Of a stretch of DNA of 64,000 nt, positions 35,132-44,199 are shown in pieces. Under the pieces are notes generated by a model, which worked only from the letters and a program-made list of their open reading frames with translations, ran no database searches and was not told the origin of the DNA. A program made the position numbers and the translations under genes. Numbering within the stretch: the stretch's first letter is position 1; every line of letters starts with the position of its first letter. The stretch comes from Palsa-295 sp049592615 (GTDB lineage: Bacteria; Acidobacteriota; Terriglobia; Acidiferrales; UBA7541), in contig JBAWGF010000099.1 of the NCBI GenBank assembly GCA_049592615.1, positions 4,171 to 68,170 of the forward strand, in the 5' to 3' direction.

Positions 35132-36283
35132 TCAGCGGATTTCGACGAGGACGAGCGAGACGTCGTCGGCGGGCGGGCCTTCGCGCCAGGCGGCAACGCG
35201 GTCGAGGATGCCCTGCTTCATTTCCCCGAACGGCAGGAGAGAAGTCTCGCGCACAAATTTCTGCACGCCTTCGACGCCCAGCATCTGGCCATTCGAATCA
35301 AAGACGTCGGTGATCCCGTCCGTGTAGAGCACCACTCGGTCGCCCGGATCGAGGTCGATGTCGAGCGTCGCTTCCATGTCCACGGCGTCCGGCAGCGCGC
35401 CGAGCACCATGCTGCGGGATTCGAGCAGGCGCGGCTCCTGTCCCGGCTTTGCAATCATCACCGGGGGATGCCCGGCGCCCGCGAAAACCATTCGGCGGCC
35501 ATCGCGATCGATCCGGGCCGCTGCGACCGTGAAAAAGAATACCGAGCTGCCGATGTTCTGCATCACGAAACGGTTGAGTTGCCGCAACATGTCCGGAAGG
35601 GGCACGCCGAGGCGGAGTTGCGTCATTGTCTCGCTATAGATGCGGTTGGCAACGAGCGCCGAGCCGATGCCGTGGCCGGAAACGTCGCAGACGAGGAGAT
35701 TGAGATGCTCCTCATCGAGCGGGCTCACGAGGCCGAAGTCGCCGCCGATCGTGCGCACCGGAAGGTAGAACGCCTCGACGCGCATCCCGCCCCACACGAG
35801 CGATTTCGGCGCGAGACTCTGCTGCACGCGCGCTGCGAGCACTAAATCCTCTTCGATTTCCTTCTGGCGCTCTTCGAGTCTCTTGTTGGCATCGAGAAGT
35901 TGCGCCTGCGCGCTCTTCTGCTCGGAGATGTCGGTGAACGTGATGATTCCAAAGTGGCGGCCGTCGGGATCTTCCAGGGTGCGGGAGCTGATGATGACCG
36001 GAAGGCGCGCCCCGCTCTTCGTCGGAACGAGGAACTCGTACCGGTTGTGCCCCACCCGCATGCTCTTTTCGATTTGCTTCAGGATGAAGTCCCACTCCTC
36101 GGGAGTATAAAAGCGCGCGGTGTCAACGCCAATCAGCTCCTGGTCGGAAAGGCCGGTCATTTGCTTAAAGACGGAATTGACGAAGAGGATGTGGTGACAA
36201 TCGTCCGAGACGATCACGCCTTCGTTCAGCGTCTCGAAGATACCCTCCATCTGTTGAAGCCATTCCGGTTTATCGATGTCCAA
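35132..36283 (-). CDS. PAS-domain, RsbU/SpoIIE-type PP2C phosphatase
   Basis: 383 residues. An N-terminal PAS sensor domain (residues about 8-130: GIFETLNEGVIVSDDCHHIL, IITFTDISEQKSA) leads through a coiled-coil linker (DANKRLEERQKEIEEDLVLA) to a SpoIIE-type phosphatase domain with RTIGGDFG, VCDVSGHGIGSALVAN, AGAGHPPVMI, YTDGITDVFDSNGQM and PPADDVSLVLVEIR. Such proteins dephosphorylate anti-anti-sigma factors and so release sigma factors. No anti-sigma or STAS gene is nearby, so the target is elsewhere. The metal-binding Asp residues are intact. Confidence 0.92.
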   Translation of the reverse strand: MDIDKPEWLQQMEGIFETLNEGVIVSDDCHHILFVNSVFKQMTGLSDQELIGVDTARFYTPEEWDFILKQIEKSMRVGHNRYEFLVPTKSGARLPVIISSRTLEDPDGRHFGIITFTDISEQKSAQAQLLDANKRLEERQKEIEEDLVLAARVQQSLAPKSLVWGGMRVEAFYLPVRTIGGDFGLVSPLDEEHLNLLVCDVSGHGIGSALVANRIYSETMTQLRLGVPLPDMLRQLNRFVMQNIGSSVFFFTVAAARIDRDGRRMVFAGAGHPPVMIAKPGQEPRLLESRSMVLGALPDAVDMEATLDIDLDPGDRVVLYTDGITDVFDSNGQMLGVEGVQKFVRETSLLPFGEMKQGILDRVAAWREGPPADDVSLVLVEIR

Positions 36284-36455
36284 GGAATCTCTCTTTTCCC
36301 CGCGCCTCCGGGGCAGAACGAGTATCTTACAGAATCGCCGGGAAACCGCCAGTGCGCGTCCTTATCTGATTCAACGGCGCGCGCAACGGCTCCGAAAGGT
36401 GTCGTAGTAAAGTAAGGTAGGGAATCGTAGAAGATAGCAGGGGGCACGCCAAACG

Positions 36456-37808
36456 ATGGCAAAGAACGAAAATCGAATGCCGCCCGGGCCGAAAGGCCTG
36501 CCGATTGTCGGCGTAGCGTTCGAATTGCGGCGCGACCCGCTCGGCCTGTTGCGACAGCTCGCGCGCGAATACGGTGACATCGTCTCGCTTCGCGTGCCGC
36601 TCGGGACCCGCATCCTTCTGAACCGGCCCGATTGGATCGAGCAGATGCTCGTGGTTCAGCAGGGGAAATTCCACAAGAGCACTCTGACGAAACTGGTGAC
36701 CGGGCGAATGCTCGGGCAGGGGTTGCTGATCAGCGAAGGGGAGTTGTGGCGGCGGCAGCGGCGGTTGGCGCAACCGGCATTCCATCGCCGCCGGATCAAT
36801 GAATACGGAGTGACGATGGTGGAAATCGCCAAAGCGCACGTGCATGACTGGCACACCGGCGAGAAGCGCGACATCGCACATGAAATGACGGCGATGACGC
36901 TGGACATTGCCGTGCGCACGCTTTTCGGCACGGCTCTTCCCGGCGAAGCGCAAAAAGTGGGTCGCGCCATGACCTTCCTCATGCGCCATCAGCTCGGGCG
37001 AATGCGATCCCCATTCCGGCTTCCCGCGAATTGGCCGACGCCCTGGAATCGCAGGGCCGAGCGCGAATTCGCAGTTCTCGACTCCGTGGTGTATCGAATT
37101 ATCGAAGAGCGGCGCAAACAAGGGGATTCGAATCACAGCGGCGATTTGCTCTCGCTGCTCATGGGCGCGATGGATGAAGATGGCAGCCAGATGACTCCCC
37201 AGCAACTCCGCGACGAAACGATGACTTTGTTTCTCGCAGGGCACGAGACGACCGCGCAGACACTCGCGTGGACGTGGTACTTGCTCAGCCAGGACGCATC
37301 CGTGGAATCCCGCATGCACGAAGAGCTCCGCAGCATCTTGGGAGGACGCGCTCCCGAAGTGGCCGATCTTGCGCGTTTGCCCTATCTACACGCGGTCGTG
37401 AACGAAGTTTTGCGGCTTTATCCGCCGGCATATATCCTTGCGCGAACATCGATCGCGCCTTGCAACATCGGCGGCTACGACATTCCGGTAGGTACAACGG
37501 TTCTGACTTCTCAGTGGGTGATGCACCGCGATGCGCGTTACTTCGAGGACCCCGATGCGTTCCGGCCTGAGCGCTGGCTCGACGGTCTCGCCGACCGCTT
37601 GCCTGCCGGCGTGTATTTGCCTTTTGGCGATGGACCGCGGCGCTGCATCGGGCAAGGGTTTGCGCTGCTCGAAGCGGCGCTCGTGATCGGCACGCTTGCG
37701 CAACGGTTTCAATTCCGGCTTGTCCCGGGACATCCGGTGGTGCCGGAGCCGCTCGTCACTCTGCGGCCGCGACACGGCATTCGCATGAAGATTGAAGCGC
37801 GGAATTAG
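36456..37808 (+). CDS. Cytochrome P450
   Basis: A 450-residue soluble P450 with GCAGGGGG upstream of the ATG. The opening MPPGPKGLPIVGVAFELRRD is the proline-rich hinge. The I-helix reads LFLAGHETTAQTLAWTWYLL, the K-helix ExxR lies in EVLRLYPP, the PERF-like motif is FRPERW, and the heme loop is PFGDGPRRCIGQGFAL with Cys397 as thiolate ligand. It resembles fatty-acid or terpenoid-hydroxylating P450s, but the substrate cannot be read. No ferredoxin or reductase gene is adjacent. It ends against an M48 peptidase gene. Confidence 0.96.
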   Translation: MAKNENRMPPGPKGLPIVGVAFELRRDPLGLLRQLAREYGDIVSLRVPLGTRILLNRPDWIEQMLVVQQGKFHKSTLTKLVTGRMLGQGLLISEGELWRRQRRLAQPAFHRRRINEYGVTMVEIAKAHVHDWHTGEKRDIAHEMTAMTLDIAVRTLFGTALPGEAQKVGRAMTFLMRHQLGRMRSPFRLPANWPTPWNRRAEREFAVLDSVVYRIIEERRKQGDSNHSGDLLSLLMGAMDEDGSQMTPQQLRDETMTLFLAGHETTAQTLAWTWYLLSQDASVESRMHEELRSILGGRAPEVADLARLPYLHAVVNEVLRLYPPAYILARTSIAPCNIGGYDIPVGTTVLTSQWVMHRDARYFEDPDAFRPERWLDGLADRLPAGVYLPFGDGPRRCIGQGFALLEAALVIGTLAQRFQFRLVPGHPVVPEPLVTLRPRHGIRMKIEARN

Positions 37809-37824
37809 ACCGCCCACTCGCGAA

Positions 37825-39183
37825 TTATTTGACAAACTCACCGCGCCCGCTGCCTAACCACGGATCATACGTAAGCGAGAAGCGCACGCGATCGCGAATC
37901 GGCGGGTGACTGTAGAAGAGAAGAACACTTACCGGGTTCGGGTTCGGATCGTCGAGATCGATTTCGCCAAGGATCTGAAAACTCTGCGCCGCAATCTGGC
38001 TCGAGTCCGCCGTCAGGCCGCGTGTGACTTCCAAGCCGTACTGATCCGCCTGGCGCTCGAGGTGGCGGCTGAAAGCGCTTTCAACCGGGCTGGTAAAAAA
38101 GAAAAAGATTGTGAGGAGGAAGATAAACAAGGGCAGCGCGGCCCAATCGTCCACACCCCGAATTCCCCAGCGGGCGCCCCGCTCTAGAAGGATCGCGTCC
38201 ATAGAGCGAAACCCAAGAAAAAATGCGATGAAAAGAACTGCGGTCAAGAATGCAATTCCCTTCCAAATGTGGTTAAGAACGTAGTGACCCATCTCGTGGC
38301 CCGCGACATACACGATCTGGGGCGTGGTCATCTTCGCGATCGTCGTGTCCCAGACGACGATGCGTTTGGAAGGGCCGAGTCCCGTGACGTAGGCGTTTAT
38401 CGCGTTCAACTTCTCGCCGGCCCCCATCCAAAACATCCTCTCGGGTGGAATCGCTTCGCCCGAGCGCTGGACCATCTGCTCGAGGCTCGCCGTGAGCGGA
38501 GCGTCCTTCTGCGCGAGCGGCTCGAATTTGTGAAACAGCGGGTCCACCACGAGCGGCTGCAGGAAAATCAGGCAGAGCGTCAAAGGAATCGAGGCGAGCC
38601 AGAAATAGAACCACCAGCGGCGCGGGCTCGAGCGAATCACGGCGAAGAGAATTCCGACGGCGATGATGGCGATGATGATTGAGACTCCCTGTCCTTTCGC
38701 CCAATCCGCGGCCCACGAACCCCAGCCTTGAATCACGAGGCCGAATTTGCGGCCGACCCAATGACGAAGAATGTCCAACGGCAACAGAAAGATCCTGAAA
38801 GAAAAGACGAAGGCCGGAACAAAAATAAAGAGCTGAACGAATCGCGAGCTCGAAACGCGCTCGGCCCAGTCGCGGTACTTCGATGCGAGATTCCAATTCA
38901 AAAAGAACAAGAGAACTATCACGGTGTAAAGAACTCCGCCGAGCTGGCCCCAGAACGCAATCTTTCCGAGGTTGTGCGCTTTCTTGTAAAGATCGGGCGG
39001 CAGAGTGTACTCCGTGACTCGCTTCTGGGCGGCGGCAGGCGCCGGGATCGTGGGAGTGAGCGACGTTGTTGCCTGCTGTTGCGCGCTTTGTAAAGCGGAA
39101 AGTGGCGCTGGTTTGGCTGGCAACGAAACGGGCCGGCCGAGAGCAAAGACGCATGCCGCGAGAATAAGCGGAAGTCTCTTCAT
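37825..39183 (-). CDS. M48-family membrane metalloprotease (Ste24/HtpX-like)
   Basis: 452 residues. A signal-type N-terminus (RLPLILAACVFALGRPVSLP) is followed by several membrane helices (GQLGGVLYTVIVLLFFLNWN, FVQLFIFVPAFVFSFRIFLL, ISIIIAIIAVGILFAVIRSS-like). The zinc motif is YVAGHEMGHYVLNHI with a downstream Glu in the SRHLERQADQYGLEVT block (ExxxD/ERQAD). This layout matches CAAX prenyl protease 1 homologues. In bacteria these proteins probably perform membrane-protein quality control. The gene is monocistronic and convergent with the P450 gene. Confidence 0.93.
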   Translation of the reverse strand: MKRLPLILAACVFALGRPVSLPAKPAPLSALQSAQQQATTSLTPTIPAPAAAQKRVTEYTLPPDLYKKAHNLGKIAFWGQLGGVLYTVIVLLFFLNWNLASKYRDWAERVSSSRFVQLFIFVPAFVFSFRIFLLPLDILRHWVGRKFGLVIQGWGSWAADWAKGQGVSIIIAIIAVGILFAVIRSSPRRWWFYFWLASIPLTLCLIFLQPLVVDPLFHKFEPLAQKDAPLTASLEQMVQRSGEAIPPERMFWMGAGEKLNAINAYVTGLGPSKRIVVWDTTIAKMTTPQIVYVAGHEMGHYVLNHIWKGIAFLTAVLFIAFFLGFRSMDAILLERGARWGIRGVDDWAALPLFIFLLTIFFFFTSPVESAFSRHLERQADQYGLEVTRGLTADSSQIAAQSFQILGEIDLDDPNPNPVSVLLFYSHPPIRDRVRFSLTYDPWLGSGRGEFVK

Positions 39184-39409
39184 TTTCTTTCCTCACAAAA
39201 TGTGCGGTGTGGCTCGCCGTTGCACGATGACGTGCCCGAGTATGCCGGGGTCGAGTGTCCTGTGCAAGGCGCCGATCTTCCAATTCTCGTCTCGGCGCCC
39301 GGGCCGGTTGCGCGCCAAATTCAAACTTGAAACCGGCGTACAGAACTTCGGCTGTCGTTCGCCTGTCGGGACGGACAGTTGCCTTTTTGGGTGCGCCGTC
39401 GAAGTCGAT

Positions 39410-39438
39410 TTGCCGCGCGTCCCCCGTCGGACTACTAT
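39410..39438 (+). promoter_or_regulatory. Probable promoter of the secreted coiled-coil gene
   Basis: TTGCCG at 39410-39415, a 17-base spacer and TACTAT at 39433-39438. The predicted start near 39445 is 30 bases before the ATG at 39475. Confidence 0.6.
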
Positions 39439-39474
39439 GAATGCAGGGCGAATTGCCGCCTGGGGAGAATTGCC

Positions 39475-40116
39475 ATGAGACTCGCACGCTGGGGATCCGT
39501 GATTCTGCTGGTTCTGCCGGTAGGAATCGCCGCGGCGCAACAGCAACAACCGCCGCCTCCGCCGGCATCGCAGCAGGAGCAGCCGCAATCGGTCGGCGAA
39601 GCCGCGCGACGCGCTCGCGAACAGAAAAAAGATCAGGCCAAGGGGGGGCGCGTTTGGGACAACGACAATATTCCAAAAACGCCTAGCACCGTAAGTGTCG
39701 TCGGACAGGGTGCGACTCCCGAGGGCGCGGCCGCCCCTGCAGCCGGTGATGCCGCTGCGGCTCCGGCGGCGAGCGATCAAGCCGCTTCCGGCGCAGCCGC
39801 TCCTGCCGCCGCGGCTCCCGCAGACAATGCGGACAAAGAAAAAACCGCTATCGAGTCGGAACTCTCCGCTGCAAAGGAACTCCTGCAAAGCGTCCAAAAA
39901 GATCTCGATATTGCGTCACGTCAGTACTCGCTCGACCAGCAGCAGTTCAACACCAAGCCGAATTACGCCTCCGACCGGGAGGGCGCGGCCAAGCTGGCGG
40001 ACGAAGCAAGCCAGGTCGAAGCCAAGCGGCAGCAAGTGGCCGACGCACAAAAGCGCGTGGACGAACTGACGGCCAAGCTCAAATCAGCGAGTGCCGCGGC
40101 CAGCAGCCCTAACTAA
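39475..40116 (+). CDS. Exported coiled-coil protein with Ala/Pro-rich linker
   Basis: 213 residues with GGGGAGAA before the ATG. A signal peptide covers residues 1-20 (WGSVILLVLPVGIAAA). Then come a Gln/Pro stretch, a basic helix (VGEAARRAREQKKDQA), a VWDNDNIPKTPS segment, an Ala-rich linker, and a C-terminal helix of about 90 residues with heptad character (EKTAIESELSAAKELLQSVQ, LADEASQVEAKRQQVADAQK). I recognise the general type, common in Acidobacteria, but no function. It probably sits in the periplasm as an elongated helix. It ends in two hairpins. Confidence 0.78.
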   Translation: MRLARWGSVILLVLPVGIAAAQQQQPPPPPASQQEQPQSVGEAARRAREQKKDQAKGGRVWDNDNIPKTPSTVSVVGQGATPEGAAAPAAGDAAAAPAASDQAASGAAAPAAAAPADNADKEKTAIESELSAAKELLQSVQKDLDIASRQYSLDQQQFNTKPNYASDREGAAKLADEASQVEAKRQQVADAQKRVDELTAKLKSASAAASSPN

Positions 40117-40125
40117 TTCTCCCGA

Positions 40126-40188
40126 AACCCACCACGCGGTGGGTTGAATCACTTCGCAACAGTACCCCAACTAATTGGGTACATTTTT
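40126..40188 (+). terminator. Two consecutive hairpins; the second a rho-independent terminator
   Basis: Hairpin 1: an 8-bp stem AACCCACC/GGTGGGTT at 40126-40133 and 40138-40145 with loop ACGC. Hairpin 2: GTACCC (40162-40167) pairs with GGGTAC (40177-40182), extended by AA/TT inside, followed by a T run at 40184-40188. They end the coiled-coil gene's transcript. Confidence 0.75.
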
Positions 40189-40189
40189 C

Positions 40190-40218
40190 TTGACACACTA
40201 GTCGCCTCGGCGCACAAT
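40190..40218 (+). promoter_or_regulatory. Strong sigma-70-type promoter
   Basis: Consensus TTGACA at 40190-40195, a 17-base spacer and CACAAT at 40213-40218, placed immediately after a terminator. It would drive the small zinc-ribbon gene at 40329 with a leader of about 100 bases. Confidence 0.7.
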
Positions 40219-40328
40219 CCCGCCAGTTTTTGGGGGGCTTTGCTCGACTGTTTCACGGGGGGACTTGGCGGCTCGTCAGTTTTCCCTTCCCGCCGCCGGC
40301 CCACATTTTTTGCGAGGCGAGAGGGACG

Positions 40329-40535
40329 ATGCAAAATCTGCCCGGCTCGACGGTGCAGTGTTTGAACCCGGAATGCCCCGCGCGCGGCCACTGGCTGCGA
40401 ATTCAGGGCACTCTCCAGGACCATTGCGGCTCCTGCGGCGCACCTCTGCACAACGTTCCGCCGCCGCTTGCGCCGCGCGCTCGCATGCGGCCTCGGCCGC
40501 TCGTCGGTTACCGCCCGGGCCTGCGGCCGCGTTGA
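40329..40535 (+). CDS. Small zinc-ribbon protein
   Basis: A 68-residue protein, MQNLPGSTVQCLNPECPARG at the start, then DHCGSCGAPL. Four Cys in a Cx4C...CxxC arrangement suggest a zinc ribbon of the double-zinc-ribbon/DZANK type. The C-terminal half is Pro/Arg-rich (PPPLAPRARMRPRPLVG). The start follows GAGAGGG. No partner domain or neighbour reveals a function. A consensus promoter lies about 110 bases upstream, so the gene is probably expressed on its own. Confidence 0.65.
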   Translation: MQNLPGSTVQCLNPECPARGHWLRIQGTLQDHCGSCGAPLHNVPPPLAPRARMRPRPLVGYRPGLRPR

Positions 40536-41053
40536 GGTTTTTCAGGTAACAAGCGGGCCCTGCGAATGCAGGCCCGCCGCACATGGCAGCGGCTCGACCG
40601 GGCCCCGATCCAATCGCGGCCGGTTTCGTTCCCGACTCTTCGGCTCTCGCTGCGGCGACTGGCCGAAGGGAGACCGCAGCCCCCTCGCAGGACGACGCAT
40701 GAAAGGCCCGAGCTCTAAACAGCTCGGGCCTTTCGACTTTCCGGGCAGAAATTCCACTCGCCTATCGTTCGCTCGAATTTCTTGGCAATGTGATTCGAGG
40801 CCTGAGAAGGTAAGCGGCCGGTGGGGGTGCCGGCCGCTCGTGGGCATGGGGTGATGGAGGTGCAGACATCCGGGGTGCCCGAAGGCGGCCCCGAACACCT
40901 GCTGAGTCTGCTTGCGAGGCCCGTAAGCGTCGATAGCCCGATAGGTTCAATCGGTCGCGGTACAAAGGTACTTGCCTGAAACTTCGCTTGATTTGCGCTT
41001 CCCAAATGCGATTTCGGAGCGATTCTCGAATGGGTTGAACGCCCGGCGGCGCG
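40536..41053. other. Non-coding stretch rich in stable hairpins
   Basis: About 518 bases with no gene I can support. Hairpins visible: 40553-40577 (GCGGGC...GCCCGC around loop GAAT); 40702-40733, a perfect 13-bp stem; 40813-40838, a perfect 9-bp stem with an 8-base loop; 40862-40911, outer stem GCAGAC/GTCTGC enclosing CGGGG/CCCCG with a CGAA tetraloop. In the last, AGGTG (40858-40862) and CACCT (40896-40900) offer a competing pairing. Further small stems follow near 40940-40980. It could hold a structured RNA or the leader of the next gene. It does not match tmRNA, RNase P or 4.5S RNA signatures I know. Confidence 0.45.
40702..40733. terminator. Perfect 13-bp inverted repeat, probable bidirectional terminator
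   Basis: AAAGGCCCGAGCT (40702-40714) pairs perfectly with AGCTCGGGCCTTT (40721-40733) around the loop CTAAAC. A-rich and T-rich ends give short U tracts in both directions. Confidence 0.7.
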
Positions 41054-44026
41054 GTGGTAGGCTCTTCCGAGCGAAGGGGTTTCGCCGCGCATGCCGGGGC
41101 AGTTCAAGGCCCGGTCACACCCGTGGGAGCTACCGGAACAAAACTCGACCGCACCGCTGCCGCAGAGGCGCAGGCTCTTGCTGCGGTACGCCGCCTTTTG
41201 GGTGAGCTGGGGAGCGAGCGCGGGCTCGAAGAGCTGGCGGCGCGCGGCCCGGCGGCCCATCTCGAACGCGAACTCGGCCTTGGCAGCCTCGAGCGCGTCG
41301 AGTTGATGTTGCGCCTGGGCGACTCTTGGGGGGTCCGCCTGCCCGACCGCGTCGTCGCCGAGGCCGATACCGTTCGAGACCTGATTAACGCCCTCCTGCA
41401 AACCGAGCCTGGAATCGCACCCAACGGGGCCAACGCGGGCACGGCCGTTCTGGCCGCCTCTGCCCCTCGCACTTTGCGCCCCGACCTCGAGCAGCAAATT
41501 CGGAGCGCGGAAACGCTGACGGAAATCCTGCGACTGCGCGGCCGGGGCGAGCCCGGACGCGCGCACATCCAACTCTACGAAGAAGACGATTCACTGCACA
41601 CGATCACGTTCGGCGAACTCTGCGAGCGAGCCTCTTCCGTCGCGGCCGAATTATTGCGCCGCGGCCTCACACCGGGTGAAACCGTCGCAATCATGCTTCC
41701 CACCTGTGCGGAATTTTTCTCCACGTTTGCGGGAATCCTCTTCGCCGGCGGGATTCCCGTGCCGATTTATCCGCCCTTTCGCGCTGACCGCATCGCCGAG
41801 TACGCCACCCGGCAATCGAACATTTTGCGTAACGCCGAAGCGCGGTTTCTTGTGACGTTTCGCCAGGCCGAAGGACTCGCCCGGCTGCTTCAGCCCCGCG
41901 TCCCTTCGCTCCGCGAAGTTCTCAACGCGCAGCGGCTCGCGAGCGCTCCCCCTCCGCCCGAGCCTCCTTCGACCGAGTGGCGCCCGGTGGAAAACCTCTC
42001 GCATCGCGCGCGCGGCGAAGACATTGCATTCCTGCAATACACGTCCGGTTCGACCGGCGATCCGAAGGGCGTCATCCTGACGCACGCCAACTTGCTCGCT
42101 AATATCCGCTCGATCGTCTCGGGGATCGAGCTCCGGGCCGACGACGTAGCCGTAAGTTGGCTGCCGCTCTACCACGATATGGGTTTGATTGGAGCGTGGT
42201 TCGTTCCGCTCTTCACGGGCATTCCTCTCGTCCTGATGTCACCTCTCGCGTTCCTCAGCCGGCCGGAGCGCTGGTTGCAGGCGATTCATCGCCACCGCGC
42301 GACGATCAGCCCCGCACCGAATTTTGCCTATGAGCTTTGCGTCAAGAAAATCACCGACAAAGACTTGCAGGGGCTCGACCTGAGTTGCTGGCGTGCTGCG
42401 ACGAATGGCGCCGAACCGGTTCACGCCGTCACGCTCGAACGCTTTGCCGCGCGGTTCGCTCCCTACGGCTTCCGCCGCGAAGCGCTTCTTCCCGTGTACG
42501 GGCTTGCGGAAGGCTCGCTGGCCGTTGCGGTGCCCAAAATGGGTTCCGGCTACAAGGTGGACCGCATTGAGCGCGCTGCGTTTGAATCCGAAGGCCGCGC
42601 GATCCCGGCCGCCGCGCACGATTCCGCGGCGCTGGAATTCGTTCACGCAGGCAAGCCGCTCCCGTCGGTCGAAGTTCGCCTGGTGGATCGCGAAGGCCGC
42701 ACTCTCGGTGAGCGTGTCGAAGGACGCCTCTGGTTCCGCGGCCCCGCGGCCACGAGCGGGTACTACCGCAACGCGGCTGCGACGCGCGATCTGATGCGCG
42801 ACGGAAACTGGCTCGACTCGGGCGATCTTGCCTATTGGGCCGACGGCGAGCTGTACATCACGGGCCGCGCGAAGGACGTCATCATCAAAGCGGGCCGCAA
42901 CATTTATCCGCACGAAGTGGAGCAAGTCACGGGGCGTGTCCAGGGAGTGCGTCCCGGCTGCGTGGTTGCATTCGGAGCGCCGGACGCGCGTACGGGGACC
43001 GAACGCCTTGTCGTCACCGCCGAAGTGCGCGACATGGCCCAAGCAAAACGCATCGCCGGTGAAATCACTCGAGCGGTAGGCGAGGCCTTGGGCATGCCGC
43101 CCGATCTCGTCGAAGTGCTCCCGCCGCAATCCATCCCCAAGACTTCAAGCGGCAAATTGCGTCGGAGCGAAACGCGCCGGCTATTCCTCGAAGGAAAACT
43201 GGGTAAGAAGCTGGCTCCGGCCTGGATGCAGATTATGAAGCTTTCCGCGCGTGGAGCGGTGCCGCGCATCTGGGCGCTCATAAAGCGCGGCTTTTTCGCC
43301 ACTGCCGTATTTCTCTACGGCGTGTACTCGCTCGTTGCCATGTCTCTTGTGCTCGTATCTCTGTGGGGCGCGGTTTCGCTCACGCGCAATCGCCTTCGGG
43401 CCGCGCGATTCACGCATACCGCCGCTCGCTGGATGCTTCGCGTTGCTGGGATTCCAATCTACATCGAAGGCGGCGAAATCCTGCACGACCTTGCGAAGTC
43501 GGGCCCGTGGATTTTCGCGCCCAATCATTCGAGCTACATCGACATCCTGGTGACGCTCGCGCTGTTACCGGCCGATGCGCGCTTCGTAGCGAAGGGCGAG
43601 ACAACTTCTATGCCCCTGTTCGGAACGGTCTCCCGCCGGGGCGGTCACTTCACGTTCGAACGTAACGACCCGCAGGCGCGCATCCGCCAGTCGGAAGAAG
43701 TGAACGCGGCGCTGGAACGCGGTGAATCGGTCGTCCTCTATCCGGAAGGAACTTTTACAGCCATCACGGGCATCCGGCCGTTCCAGCTCGGCGCCTTTAA
43801 AGCGGCCGTGGATACGCAGCGGCCGATTTGCCCGGTTGCCGTCCGCGGCGCTCGGCAAGTCCTGCGCGATAAAACGGTTCTGCCCCGGCCCGGCCGGATC
43901 ACGGTGACATTTGGCCCGCTGGTAACGCCCGAGCCGGCGGCAGCGAACGACTGGCATGAAATCGTCCGGCTGCGCGACGCCACGCGCGAGATTATCGGAC
44001 GCAACACCCGCGAACCGCTCCTGTAG
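41054..44026 (+). CDS. Fatty-acyl-AMP ligase fused to an ACP-like domain and a PlsC-type acyltransferase
   Basis: 990 residues from a GTG at 41054 (start uncertain; a GTG at 41123 is an alternative). Residues about 45-115 resemble an acyl-carrier domain, with HLERELGLGSLERVELMLRL placing a candidate phosphopantetheine Ser. Residues about 140-700 are an AMP-forming ligase of the FAAL/FadD type (YTSGSTGDPKGVILTHANL near 328, LPLYHDMGLIG, GLAEGSLAVAVP, DSGDLAYWADGELYITGR, IPKTSSGKLRR). A membrane helix spans about 751-775. A PlsC/LPLAT domain closes the protein, with NHSSYIDI near 824 and YPEGTF near 895. It could activate a fatty acid, load it in cis and pass it to a lysophospholipid or other acceptor. 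The acceptor is unknown. Confidence 0.9.
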   Translation: MVGSSERRGFAAHAGAVQGPVTPVGATGTKLDRTAAAEAQALAAVRRLLGELGSERGLEELAARGPAAHLERELGLGSLERVELMLRLGDSWGVRLPDRVVAEADTVRDLINALLQTEPGIAPNGANAGTAVLAASAPRTLRPDLEQQIRSAETLTEILRLRGRGEPGRAHIQLYEEDDSLHTITFGELCERASSVAAELLRRGLTPGETVAIMLPTCAEFFSTFAGILFAGGIPVPIYPPFRADRIAEYATRQSNILRNAEARFLVTFRQAEGLARLLQPRVPSLREVLNAQRLASAPPPPEPPSTEWRPVENLSHRARGEDIAFLQYTSGSTGDPKGVILTHANLLANIRSIVSGIELRADDVAVSWLPLYHDMGLIGAWFVPLFTGIPLVLMSPLAFLSRPERWLQAIHRHRATISPAPNFAYELCVKKITDKDLQGLDLSCWRAATNGAEPVHAVTLERFAARFAPYGFRREALLPVYGLAEGSLAVAVPKMGSGYKVDRIERAAFESEGRAIPAAAHDSAALEFVHAGKPLPSVEVRLVDREGRTLGERVEGRLWFRGPAATSGYYRNAAATRDLMRDGNWLDSGDLAYWADGELYITGRAKDVIIKAGRNIYPHEVEQVTGRVQGVRPGCVVAFGAPDARTGTERLVVTAEVRDMAQAKRIAGEITRAVGEALGMPPDLVEVLPPQSIPKTSSGKLRRSETRRLFLEGKLGKKLAPAWMQIMKLSARGAVPRIWALIKRGFFATAVFLYGVYSLVAMSLVLVSLWGAVSLTRNRLRAARFTHTAARWMLRVAGIPIYIEGGEILHDLAKSGPWIFAPNHSSYIDILVTLALLPADARFVAKGETTSMPLFGTVSRRGGHFTFERNDPQARIRQSEEVNAALERGESVVLYPEGTFTAITGIRPFQLGAFKAAVDTQRPICPVAVRGARQVLRDKTVLPRPGRITVTFGPLVTPEPAAANDWHEIVRLRDATREIIGRNTREPLL

Positions 44027-44199
44027 CCCTGCGCGAGCTGTCAACCCGGCCCCGCGACTTCGCATCTAAGTAACCTCCAGCCAATGCGGTGCATCGTGTC
44101 TCCCAGCAGGCTTTCGAAGCGCCGCGAAGTAAAGGAATTCCAGGCCGCCGCGTGTGCGCGGAGGCCGAGAAACTCAATTCTCCTTTGGAGGGAATATCG

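Noticed and set aside
40930..40980. A T-arm-like sequence (GGTTCAATC) suggesting a tRNA
   Set aside because: No acceptor stem, D-arm or anticodon arm can be drawn around it.
40715..41572. A 285-codon minus-strand frame across the hairpin region into the FAAL gene
   Set aside because: Most of it is antisense to the FAAL fusion and its product has no recognisable domain.
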